Shown here piece by piece: positions 31,601 through 39,997 of a stretch of DNA of 64,000 nt. The stretch spans positions 186,001 through 250,000 of the forward strand of contig BGKB01000026.1 of assembly GCA_003116975.1 (NCBI GenBank), written 5' to 3'. The notes below the pieces were generated by a model. The model was given only the letters and a program-made list of their open reading frames with translations, had not been told where the DNA came from and ran no database searches. The position numbers were made by a program, and so were the translations under genes. The DNA comes from Aurantiochytrium sp. KH105. Taxonomy: Eukaryota > Sar > Bigyra > Thraustochytrida > Thraustochytriidae. How positions within the stretch are numbered: the first letter of the stretch is position 1; every line of letters starts with the position of its first letter.

Positions 31601-34600
31601 GCGACGGATCGCAGACAAAGAGGCCGAAACTTCTTCCAAATTTGGCTTGACGTCGTCCCGTGCAAATGCGGACCCCTTGTCCTCGATGGCGCGTCGCAAA
31701 TCAGCCACCTTGCCTTCAAACTCCTTGTCCTCGCCAGGCCACGTGCGCGTCATTTGTGCCACGTCTTCCAGCATGTCTGCATTCTTGGCCTTCATTAAGA
31801 GTAAAATGCTGTTCAGGAGTCGTCGGGTCTCCTCCTCCGGCTCGCTCGACTTGGCGAGCGTCTCCGTCATGTGCGAGTCGTGCTCACGCATTCTGCTTGG
31901 CGCGTTTTGGTTCGCCAGTCGCAACTTCATGAGTTCGACGCGAGGAGGCACCATCAGTCGTTCTTGTCGCTTCTTGTGCTCCAATTCCGCCCGAAGTTTG
32001 GCATTCTCTTCTTCCAAGTGAGCCTGTGCTTCGCGTAGGCCGTGATTGATCTCGGCAAGTGCAGCCTCGGCACGCGCGCGTGAGACAGCGACAGTTCCAT
32101 TCGAGCTTCCCGGCGAGGTCTGGATGAGTAAAGATCGTTCATCCAAGTTTCCAATGGTTTGGCCCTCGGCAGCCTCGAGCTGGGCTCGATGGCGGGCATC
32201 AGCCTGGGCCCTTGCTTCTGCGTCTTCGCGCGCCTTGGCATCCGCCTCTGCTCGAGCCTTCGCCGCTGCTTTAGATCGCGCCTCAGCCTCGGCTTTGGCC
32301 TTGGCTTCAGCTGCCGCAGCCGCTTCTGCTTTGGCTCTGGCGGCAGCCTGGGCGGCCGCATCGGCCTCGGCCTTGGCTCTAGCGTCTGCCTCGGCTCGAG
32401 CCCGATCTTCGGCTTCGGTCTTGGCTTTTGCTGCAGCAGCTTCGGCCTTTCTCCTCGCTTCTTCCTCCGCGCTGGCCTTGGCCTCGGCACCCGCGCCACT
32501 TCCAAAACTTTGAGCTTTGGGGCTATTCATTCCCGCGACGGTGCCTGCACGTTCAGAGAGCAAACTAGCGTTGATCTGCTGACCCGGATATTTCGCTTCG
32601 AGCTTGTCAAAGACAATTGTATAGTTGCCTTCATATTTGGAAACAAGGCCTTCGATGGCATCCATTTTCGTCGGGTTCACGCGTTCATAAAAGTCGGTCA
32701 AGGCGCGACGAGCTGCTTCCTTGGAGATGGCTTTCTTTTGAAGTGGCACAAAGGTCACCTCACGCGGCTCATCCTTGTAGTAGTCTGTTTTCCCATCGCG
32801 TGTCGTGAAGAAGTAGCCTTCTCGTTCCCCGGAAAATGAGTTTTCGCTCCCGCCCGTATTCGAGTCGCCTGCGCCCGCAGAGTGCTGAGACGATGCGCCA
32901 TTTGCTGTCGCTGACGTGTTACTTCCGAACAAAGAAGAACCTCCGTTTGACTGACCGAAAAAGGAGCCTCCGTTCGAGCCAAAGGCCGAGGGTTTGCTAC
33001 CAAACAGGGAACTCCCGGTTGCACTCGTCGAAGACTCATCTTTTTTGCCAAAGAGCGAGCTCCCGCTAGTGCTTGCAGCAGACGACTTGCCGAAAAGGGA
33101 GGACCCACCTTCTCCCGACGGTGGGGATGATTGTTTGTCGCCACCACCTCCAAAGAGCGAGGATCCGGACGATTTCTCGCCACCACCGCCACCTCCAAAG
33201 AGAGAAGAACTGGACGATTTATCATTGCCACCTCCAAAGAGAGAAGAACTGGACGATTTATCATCACCACCTCCAAAGAGCGACGAACCGGCCGTCTTTT
33301 CGCCACTACCTCCAAAGAGCGAAGAACCGGTCGACTTGTCACCACTACCTCCAAAGAACGAAGATCCCGAAGATTTTTCGCCACCTCCCCCAAAGAACGA
33401 AGACCCGGACGACTTGCCATCACCTGCTGCGCCAGTTGTCGAGGTGGTTCCAAACAAAGACTTGCCCGTCTCAGATGTTGAACTTGTGTTGCCAAAGAGA
33501 GATGTCGATGAGGTGGCATTTTGGCCAAACAGAGAGCCACCCGTCGATGCAGCGGGAGGGGCAGTTTCGCTCTCGCTCTTTGCTTCCGGTGCAATACCTT
33601 CCTTATTTTTTTCTTCCGATGCGCTTGCTGGTGACGGAGTCGAGCCCACAGAGCGTCGCGCCGCCGGCAATGGCTGCAATTCAGTAATCATGGATGGAAT
33701 ACTCGTACCTGAATTGACAGGAAAATCAGTGTCCGCGAGCGCAAAGTGCTCAAGAATACCATCGCTGGTGCTAATAACTACCGTCGGTGGAGGTGCAAAG
33801 TGCGGCTTTGATTCGAGCTCGCCATCCGTTCCGAAAACATGATCTGGCGAGATCTTGGCTTGCACGCAAAGTGCGACACTCATGCCAAGTACAAACGGAT
33901 TCTCCTGAAGACCAATTTCTGGGTCTTCGTCACCGTTATCTGCCCACACCCAAGGTCTCTCTGCAAGACCCCAGATAGAACCAGAGCAGACCTCGGGCGT
34001 TTCAGTGGGATCCATTCGCGCGGTAACCTTGGCTCGCTCGCACACCATCTTGCCATCATCATCAGTGCCGAGGGTAAAGAGTGCCATGTTGCGACTCCAC
34101 GTTGAAGTGACGACGAAACCGTTCATGTGTGGGATTCTCTCCATGAAGAACCGGTGCTCCCACGATTTGTCCCGAATCGAGTACTCGAGAGGATCCGAAA
34201 GAAAAAGAGACGACACAAGTGCACCTTCTTCCAGATTTACCTGAGCAGCGACCAAGGCGGGGAGAGGCGGAGGCTCATCGTCATCGTCTCCATCGTCGTC
34301 GCCTGGGACACCACGAAGACCGACGACAAGAACAGAGTCGGATGCCCAAAAGACGGCGTTGGCTGCCGTGCCTTCCAAGTCTTCGCCCTCAAACCGGAAG
34401 GCGAACTGCTTGACGGTGATATCATCGCCTCGGTATAAATGAATGCTTCCGTCTTCCCTGCCGACAGCAAAGCACCCCTTTGGGCCCACAGCGCACGATA
34501 TGCTCTTTACGTCTTCTTCAAAGTCAACGCGCGAGGGAGACGCCGGTTGTCCCGAATCGATGTCAAAGACACGCACAGCTGACACACTCAGAATAGCAAG

Positions 34601-35143
34601 GCGCCCGTCCTCGAAAAAGCTGGCATCTTGAACGTAGCCCTCGTCCACTTGAGTCTGCCACAAGGCCCCGCGCTTGGCGCCCTCTTCGAGGCCCCCAAGA
34701 TCAAATACAAAGACATTCCCACCCAGCGTCCAGCCGCAAACAGTTGCTTCCGTATGCGGGCAGAGCTTGATGCCCACAAGAGGCTCCGAAGCTTCAAGTG
34801 AGGCCCAGCATGGCGGTTCCGAGATAATGTCGCGTTCTTGCGCACGATTCACACCTTCTTTGGAAAGGATGGCCTCCATTTCCATGTACAGATCTTCCTC
34901 GCCCGTTGCACTTTTGTTGGTCCACTGCCGCACGTGAATGGCCGAGCCAGCAATCTGCAAAAGCAGGCCGAAACGCGACGCTACGCATATCGTTTGCGTG
35001 GCGCGCTGCGCAGGTTTCATGAGGTGTCTTGGGATTTCCTCGGCCCCCTTCACCTTGCCCCGGGACACCACAAAGATCCTCTCGCTCTCGTCCCTGTTCT
35101 CAATCTCGCCTTCCGGCTCGACGATCTCGACGATGACGGTCAT
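28667..35143 (-). CDS. NUP214: Nup214/Nup159-like FG nucleoporin with three FY-P-KY modules
   Basis: A 2158-residue intronless nucleoporin. Residues 1 to about 490 look like a beta-propeller (WD-like strands, an acidic loop rich in Asp near 295), as in Nup214/Nup159, which anchors the mRNA-export helicase DBP5 on the cytoplasmic face of the pore. Residues about 520-770 are FG repeats, including seven tandem units around SSLFGGG or SSFFGGG. An Ala/Glu/Lys-rich helix (about 888-995) and coiled coils (about 1020-1450) follow, then a second FG block (about 1580-1715) and a Gly-rich GGFG tail (about 1930-2150). A 44-residue module (R..L..FY....P..M..I...L.KY......L..LE.KY) occurs at 811-854, 1719-1762 and 1880-1923. 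Nup214 identity rests on architecture, so other FG nucleoporins are possible. Confidence 0.82.
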   Translation of the reverse strand: MTVIVEIVEPEGEIENRDESERIFVVSRGKVKGAEEIPRHLMKPAQRATQTICVASRFGLLLQIAGSAIHVRQWTNKSATGEEDLYMEMEAILSKEGVNRAQERDIISEPPCWASLEASEPLVGIKLCPHTEATVCGWTLGGNVFVFDLGGLEEGAKRGALWQTQVDEGYVQDASFFEDGRLAILSVSAVRVFDIDSGQPASPSRVDFEEDVKSISCAVGPKGCFAVGREDGSIHLYRGDDITVKQFAFRFEGEDLEGTAANAVFWASDSVLVVGLRGVPGDDDGDDDDEPPPLPALVAAQVNLEEGALVSSLFLSDPLEYSIRDKSWEHRFFMERIPHMNGFVVTSTWSRNMALFTLGTDDDGKMVCERAKVTARMDPTETPEVCSGSIWGLAERPWVWADNGDEDPEIGLQENPFVLGMSVALCVQAKISPDHVFGTDGELESKPHFAPPPTVVISTSDGILEHFALADTDFPVNSGTSIPSMITELQPLPAARRSVGSTPSPASASEEKNKEGIAPEAKSESETAPPAASTGGSLFGQNATSSTSLFGNTSSTSETGKSLFGTTSTTGAAGDGKSSGSSFFGGGGEKSSGSSFFGGSGDKSTGSSLFGGSGEKTAGSSLFGGGDDKSSSSSLFGGGNDKSSSSSLFGGGGGGEKSSGSSLFGGGGDKQSSPPSGEGGSSLFGKSSAASTSGSSLFGKKDESSTSATGSSLFGSKPSAFGSNGGSFFGQSNGGSSLFGSNTSATANGASSQHSAGAGDSNTGGSENSFSGEREGYFFTTRDGKTDYYKDEPREVTFVPLQKKAISKEAARRALTDFYERVNPTKMDAIEGLVSKYEGNYTIVFDKLEAKYPGQQINASLLSERAGTVAGMNSPKAQSFGSGAGAEAKASAEEEARRKAEAAAAKAKTEAEDRARAEADARAKAEADAAAQAAARAKAEAAAAAEAKAKAEAEARSKAAAKARAEADAKAREDAEARAQADARHRAQLEAAEGQTIGNLDERSLLIQTSPGSSNGTVAVSRARAEAALAEINHGLREAQAHLEEENAKLRAELEHKKRQERLMVPPRVELMKLRLANQNAPSRMREHDSHMTETLAKSSEPEEETRRLLNSILLLMKAKNADMLEDVAQMTRTWPGEDKEFEGKVADLRRAIEDKGSAFARDDVKPNLEEVSASLSAIRRNYLNYVGLFESIKKRALSRIDPALRTSEEQDVGLGRVLDLSSSEAQDAGPDEEFVQLQLSLQSLTERAAQLEIFRDTVWDQLGVVEQSLRAQQRMLVNAEGRRTGQGRDARRILAAPRSGDDSRSGEARQRELLQSAMEAYKMAQDQFRTVRTLYARLTSINTEVRRAVEIVEEISEEEESRMQSARALGEFAAPDDRGFESLHSSIGSGGFGSLHSAKRLHTEVDELTKLDEALSEHLSMKQVVVRDVSGNEIRPERPVLAPRSEERKALRWRRSLIAKSARQSIEADGSLADDGSLDFLSSFNKPRPGLTKADEDSLSHFADPPKFRPVVSEEAVGASWQETKPGAAPPRLSSTSSSTSKSTTSSTVPVKSEPLGGSATEEAKDSGKSGLSSGFSLKLPGAGDAAQESTSNLPPATPKAPSAGGAGGSLFGASSGSGSGGASSLFGSFSNITTTEEKKEAAPAAGADAAASKEGSTSLFGASNGGSGGAAASSSSGFGSSGGSMFGSSNGNAAASPAPAAASAGATGTRDLSNVDMRQTLMEFYKEHKPEQMSKVDDALKKYQADYNRMLDLLEKKYFTKVKLIPQGGGGASSGAPGGATGGASGFGSFAASNGASTASGFGQSSGFGTPPPASTSSPFGGFGSSASPASGLGSNAGGNMGGGSLFGGGGGGGQPSQPAQPSVGGGMSGMGGGAPNARQRLVEFYQKYNPGKVASVDSTLQRYQGRETQLFAALEKKYGQGSTGFFTSGVNGGAPAQGSGGFGTTSGFGASSSMGSSGFGGAASSPAPSGGGGGFAGFASGGSSGFGSSSGFGASSGTGNAGGGGGFGSSSGGGGGFGSSSGGGFGSTGGGGFGNAGGGSGGGFGTAGGSGGFGSAGGSGGFGNTGGSGGFGSAGGSGGFGATGGSGGFGSSGGAGGGGFGGSGFGNSAAAGGGGGGGFGGGGFGSSSGGGFGGAGSSSSGGGGFSGNSFTQMRG

Positions 35144-36010
35144 CGTGGCTCTGCCACCGCGCGTCGCCTGCCTCGCCCCGCCCTCCGCTCTCCGCCTCGC
35201 CGGCGCGCGTAAATCGCTCGCGCGCGCCCGGCCCTGCCGCTCTCGACGTTGGCGCGGCGGTGGTTGCAGGCAGGCCTTGCTCGATTCAAACCGAGGTTTG
35301 TCTGGCCGGCGCCGCCCGCGTCGCGTCGCGTCGCGTCGCGGGCTGCGCGGGCGGTCGGCGCGCCGCGGGCTGCGGGCCGCTCTCGCTCGTCCCCGCGCGC
35401 CGAGCCTCGCGGCGGCGGCGGCGGGCTCGCTCGCGTGGGCTGCTGTCGATCGGCGAGCTCGAGCTTTGCTTTGCTCTGCTCTGCTCTGCTCTGCTCCGCT
35501 TCTCTCTCTATCCTCCTATCTCTGCCCCTCTTCCGCCTAAACTCCACTTGCGCGCGCTATTCCCCACTTGCCCCGCCCGTTTCCCACTTGGCCGCGGCCC
35601 CATACCCGACTTGCCCCGCCTGCCCCCGGAGTCTCGCGCCGGGACCGGGGAATTCGCGCCCGCGCGCGGCCCTTCTCGGCGCGAGGAACGCAGGACTCGG
35701 CGCGAGGAACGCAGGACATCGCCCTCCGGCGCGGCCGGGGCAACGGCGCGCGGCCGCGGCGGGTTTCTGCCGGGTTTCGGGGCCGCACGCGGGCCCGGAC
35801 GCGGCGCGAGGGGCTCGGGGGCGCAGGCGTGGATAGGCCCCTTTCGCGAGGAATAGGCCTTTTCGCAGAACCAGTGGCCGGGACCCAAGAGCAAGCGCAA
35901 GCGCAAGCAAAGCTCGAGCTCTTCTCGCCGAGCGCAGAGCGGAGCGGAGCGGAGGAGAGCGGCGCGGAGCAGAGAGGGCCGCCGGGGTTTGCTGCGGCCG
36001 CGGCGAGAGG
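35144..36010. promoter_or_regulatory. Divergent promoter region of the nucleoporin and UTP21
   Basis: These 867 bp lie between two divergent ATGs. They are GC-rich with pentamer repeats: GCGTC/TCGCG at about 35322-35340 and (CTCTG)n at about 35470-35497. Just upstream of the UTP21 ATG are GAGCG/GGAGC repeats (about 35930-35965). No TATA box is evident and no ORF is convincing. Confidence 0.6.
35470..35497. repeat. (CTCTG)n pentanucleotide array
   Basis: About five copies of CTCTG upstream of the nucleoporin gene. The same unit recurs at 61899-61924, close to the dehydrogenase start. Confidence 0.85.
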
Positions 36011-39000
36011 ATGAGCTCGCGGCTGTTCGAGGCGTACCGCACGATTGGCGTCGTGTGCGACGATGTCCCGTTCGCGCTCAACCGGCTGGGCAAGGAGCGC
36101 TTCGCGACGGTGAGCGTGGGCAAAGGCTTCATGGTCTACGACCTGGACAAGCTCATCGTCAAGCTGGTCTCGCCGCCCGTCCTCAAGAAAGATATCACCA
36201 AGCTCGCGTGCAAGGGCGACGTCACCTTTGCCGCGTGCGGCGACGAAATCATCGAGTGGAAGCGCGCCAAGATTGCGAGAACTTTGCTGCCCGCGGGCCG
36301 ACACGGCGCCATCGTGGAGATGTCTGTCTTTGGCCACGTCCTCGTTGTTATTTGCGCGCCAGGACGTCGCGCCAAGTTCGGGACGCTTCTCGTCTTGGAC
36401 ATGAAGTCTGGCAAACGCGTTCGCAGCCTTACCTTGGGTACGGCTGGCGAGTCTGACAGCGACGACGACGATGACAACGATAGCAACGGCAGTGAAAGTG
36501 AGTCCCACGAAGGTGGCGACGATGACAGGAGTGAAGATGACGAGGGCGCCGGTGCTTCTTCTGGCTTTGTACCCACGTGCGCCCTTCACCCCGACACGTA
36601 CCTCAACAAGATGCTCGTTGGCGGGGCGGATGGCGCGCTCGAGCTTTGGAACATTCGCACTGGCAAGCGCGTGTACAGGTTCAAGGGTTTCGGAAGCCCA
36701 GTCGTTTGTCTGGCGCAGAGTCCAGCTGTCGATGTGGTTGGCATTGGTCTTCAGGACGGTCGCGTCGTCGTGCACAATTTGCGTGTTGATGAGACCCTCA
36801 TGACGTTTACCCACGAGGGTGGCGCCGTCTCATCCGTTTCCTTTCGCGCTCAGGGCGCACTCAAGGCCGGGCCCAAGTTCCCCATGCTCGTCAGCGGCAA
36901 CGCCACGGGCGAACTCGCCATTTGGGATCTCGCCGAAAAACGAATGGCCGCGACGGTTCGCGACGCCCATGATGGTGCTGTTGTGAAAACATGCTTTCTT
37001 CCCGGCGAACCCCTCCTCGTTACCTCTGGCATTGACAACGCGCTCAAGGTCTTCATCTTTGAGCAGGAGGATGGCCGCGCGCGCCTTCTCAAGTCTCGTC
37101 AAGGCCACAAGAGCCCGCCCACGCGCATTAGGTACTACGGCGGTGACACTGTATCGACGCTTGCGTCCGGGGCGGACGCCTCGTGCTGTCAGATTCTCTC
37201 GGCTGGTCGCGATCGCGCGTTCCGCGTCTTCCACACGGCGCGCGACCAGCTGAATCGCGAGCTCTCACAGGGCCCGCTGGTGAAGCGCGCGCGCACGCTT
37301 GACGTCAAGATTGAGGAGTTGAAGCTGCCGCCGATTGTCGACTTTGCCGCCACAGAGGCACGTCAGCGAGACTGGTGCAACATTTTGTCTGCGCACGCCG
37401 GTGAAGGCGCTGCCTTTACGTGGCAGCTCGAGAACCGCGTCATTGGCAAAAACGTGCTGCGTCCAGATGGCGTCGAGGGCAAACTTTCGCTGCGCAAGCT
37501 CAACACGGACAAGATCTCACAACGGGCTACAACGATTCCAGCAGCGCTCTGCGTGGCGATCAGTTCGTGTGGTAACTTTGGCCTGGTTGGCACAGCGGAC
37601 GGCCTCGTCTTTAGGTATAATATGCAGTCTGGCCTGCCCCGTGGCTCGTACCCGAAACCCTCAGTCACACACTTGAGCAAGAAACAGCAAAAGGAGCGCC
37701 GGGCAAAGCGACGAAAGCTCAATTCATCGAGTGTCCGACTGTTTCCGGGCGTCGATGATGCAGACGACCCGGAAGACGACAAGCCTGGTGAGTTTTCGAA
37801 ACTCGACATGCTGCTCCGGAATCCGCAGAGGCATCAAGGTGCTGTGCAAGGCGTTTCGGTGGACGCCATCAACAAGACTGTCATCAGCGCGGGGTTGGAC
37901 GGCTGCATTAAATTCTGGGACTTTGCCGAGCAAGAGCTCGAAAAAGTCGTCGACGTTGGGGCCCCTGTTGCCCAGTTGATCGCGCAGCGCGACTCGGGTA
38001 TGCTGGCCGTCGCCTGCGATGACTTGCGCGTGCTTGTGATCGACACGACGATGCGCCGCGTCATTCGTACCTTTGCAGGCCACAAGTCGCGCATCACGGA
38101 TCTCGCATTCAGCAACGACGGCCGCTGGCTTGCGACGGCATGTGCGGATACGAGTTTGCGTGTCTTTGATTTGCCATCGGCACGCTGCATTGACTGGATG
38201 CAGTTCCCGCGACCCGTTACAGGGCTCACCTTTGCTCCCACGGGAGAGTTTCTCGCCACAAGCTTTGCCGACAGCGTCGGCATTTCGCTCTGGGCGAATC
38301 GTGCCCACTTTGGCGGCGTCAAAGCCAATGCCATTGCGCGTCGTCCGGTTCGCATGCGTCTGCCTTCTCCGGGCGTCGGCGCCGCCGGGGGTGCTCTTGT
38401 GGATGCCTCGGATCCGTCGATGGCCAATCACGAGAGCGCAGACATGGGTTTCGACTCTGATGACGCATGGGCCTACGACGAAGCAGACGACAGCGGCGCG
38501 GACGACGACGAGGGCATTGAAGACGTGGCAACCGTCCCGGCTGCCTCCACCGAGGGTGAAATCTCGCTCTCTTCGGGTGTCGCCTCCAAGTGGTTCGCGC
38601 TTGCGCATCTTGATATCATCAAGGAGCGCAACAAGCCCACGCAGCCTGCGGAGAAGCCGGAAAAGGCTCCCTTTTTCTTGCCAAGCACACAGAGCGTGAA
38701 TCCGGTCTTCAAGGCAAATTCGGGTGAGAAGGACGCCGAAAAGGGCGCCGAGGATCTTGACGAGCTCCCGCCCATGGATCTGGCCGGAACCGGCAACTGG
38801 GGCGACGAAGATGACGATGCCGAGAGCAAAGGGGGTGACCAAGAAATGGCCGACGCGCCTGCACCCTCGATGCCTGCTTTGGACACAGGTAGCTCGCGAA
38901 TCTTTAAAGGGCAAGGTTTCGCTCGCCCGCGATCCACATTGTTTAGTCTTCTCGAGGAGGCCGACACGCGTCTCGCCGCGGGAAAGTCCACTGGCAATGC

Positions 39001-39343
39001 ATATGCCCAAGTGGTCGAGCATTTGATGGCCTTGTCTCCATCGGCGGTGGATTTCGAGCTGCAGTCTGCGACGCTGGGGCCGGAGGACGACGACGGCGCG
39101 CACCTTTTGCGCGTTCTCATGGACTGGCTGCTGCATGAGTTGCAAAACAGAACAAACTTTGAGATGGTTCAGGCAATGATGCATCGTCTGACGAGCGTAC
39201 ATGCCGACTCATTGCTTGTGCGACCCGAGCTGCAGTCGCGGCTCAAGTCGCTTCGCGATGAGCAGGCAGCGTGCTGGAAGTCGCTCAAGGGACTCGTGCA
39301 GCACAATTTGTGCTTGCTCTCGCTCTTTGCGCACCAGGTGTGA
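36011..39343 (+). CDS. UTP21: U3 snoRNP protein UTP21 (WDR36 family)
   Basis: 1110 residues with the tandem WD40 propellers and C-terminal helical Utp21 domain of the SSU processome subunit Utp21/WDR36, which works with U3 snoRNA in early 18S pre-rRNA processing in the nucleolus. WD-type repeats run from about residue 30 to 770, with clear units such as AGLDGCIKFWD and FAGHKSRITDLAFS. An acidic Asp/Ser loop (about 150-185) and another near 815-850 interrupt them. The C-terminal domain (about 965-1110) begins around FKGQGFARPRSTL and includes MDWLLHELQNRTNFEM, typical of the family. The length is slightly above the usual 900-950 because of the acidic insertions. Complete, no introns; the start is the first ATG and matches the family N-terminus (SRLFEAYRTIGVV). 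Confidence 0.95.
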   Translation: MSSRLFEAYRTIGVVCDDVPFALNRLGKERFATVSVGKGFMVYDLDKLIVKLVSPPVLKKDITKLACKGDVTFAACGDEIIEWKRAKIARTLLPAGRHGAIVEMSVFGHVLVVICAPGRRAKFGTLLVLDMKSGKRVRSLTLGTAGESDSDDDDDNDSNGSESESHEGGDDDRSEDDEGAGASSGFVPTCALHPDTYLNKMLVGGADGALELWNIRTGKRVYRFKGFGSPVVCLAQSPAVDVVGIGLQDGRVVVHNLRVDETLMTFTHEGGAVSSVSFRAQGALKAGPKFPMLVSGNATGELAIWDLAEKRMAATVRDAHDGAVVKTCFLPGEPLLVTSGIDNALKVFIFEQEDGRARLLKSRQGHKSPPTRIRYYGGDTVSTLASGADASCCQILSAGRDRAFRVFHTARDQLNRELSQGPLVKRARTLDVKIEELKLPPIVDFAATEARQRDWCNILSAHAGEGAAFTWQLENRVIGKNVLRPDGVEGKLSLRKLNTDKISQRATTIPAALCVAISSCGNFGLVGTADGLVFRYNMQSGLPRGSYPKPSVTHLSKKQQKERRAKRRKLNSSSVRLFPGVDDADDPEDDKPGEFSKLDMLLRNPQRHQGAVQGVSVDAINKTVISAGLDGCIKFWDFAEQELEKVVDVGAPVAQLIAQRDSGMLAVACDDLRVLVIDTTMRRVIRTFAGHKSRITDLAFSNDGRWLATACADTSLRVFDLPSARCIDWMQFPRPVTGLTFAPTGEFLATSFADSVGISLWANRAHFGGVKANAIARRPVRMRLPSPGVGAAGGALVDASDPSMANHESADMGFDSDDAWAYDEADDSGADDDEGIEDVATVPAASTEGEISLSSGVASKWFALAHLDIIKERNKPTQPAEKPEKAPFFLPSTQSVNPVFKANSGEKDAEKGAEDLDELPPMDLAGTGNWGDEDDDAESKGGDQEMADAPAPSMPALDTGSSRIFKGQGFARPRSTLFSLLEEADTRLAAGKSTGNAYAQVVEHLMALSPSAVDFELQSATLGPEDDDGAHLLRVLMDWLLHELQNRTNFEMVQAMMHRLTSVHADSLLVRPELQSRLKSLRDEQAACWKSLKGLVQHNLCLLSLFAHQV

Positions 39344-39997
39344 TGCGCATCGTTTCGATGCGACTCTTGTTCAAGCAAGAAAAAACCTACTTTTAGCTCG
39401 TCGCGAATTGAAGCCCGGCATGCATCTATTCATAGCAAAGACGTTGGGTCGCGATTCTGATTTTGTTTGTGGACATAAATAAACATTAAAAGGTAAACAA
39501 CCAACCGGGCCGGTAGATTGGAGTCGACAAAGAGAAGAGGACAACAACGTCGAGGGCGACGGCGATGGCCACAGCAAGGAGCAGTCGTTGTTCACAAAGG
39601 GGGGGGAAGAGAAATCAAAAACAAGAAACCATGGTCACTTCTTTTACTTGAACGTTCTTATTTTTGCAGTGTTGGATTGCGAGCAGCAATCCAATCGTGG
39701 ATTTTTTGGTTTTATACTTTTTTGCGTCTCTTGTCGCTGAGCTGACAGAGACGCATGCATGCACAAAGTGGCGACGCGACAGTTTGCTGCGATCGACTCA
39801 TCTTGTTTGCATAAAAGCGAGAGATGGCAATGAAGAAACAGTATCATCGACGTCGATGACTACGATGACGACAACGACGACATCGACGAAGATGAAAAAG
39901 ACAACGAAGTCGACGAGGGGCAGACGTCAGAAACAATTGGAACACTTTCACGATTCAGCCACCCTCTCTTGCTGGAGTATTTTTGCAAATGAGCAAA
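39344..39997. other. Convergent 3' intergenic region
   Basis: The 654 bp between the stops of UTP21 and the STE20-type kinase contain an AATAAA at 39478-39483, about 135 bp after the UTP21 stop, a plausible poly(A) signal. A GACGA-rich stretch lies at about 39850-39930. No gene is seen. Confidence 0.55.
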
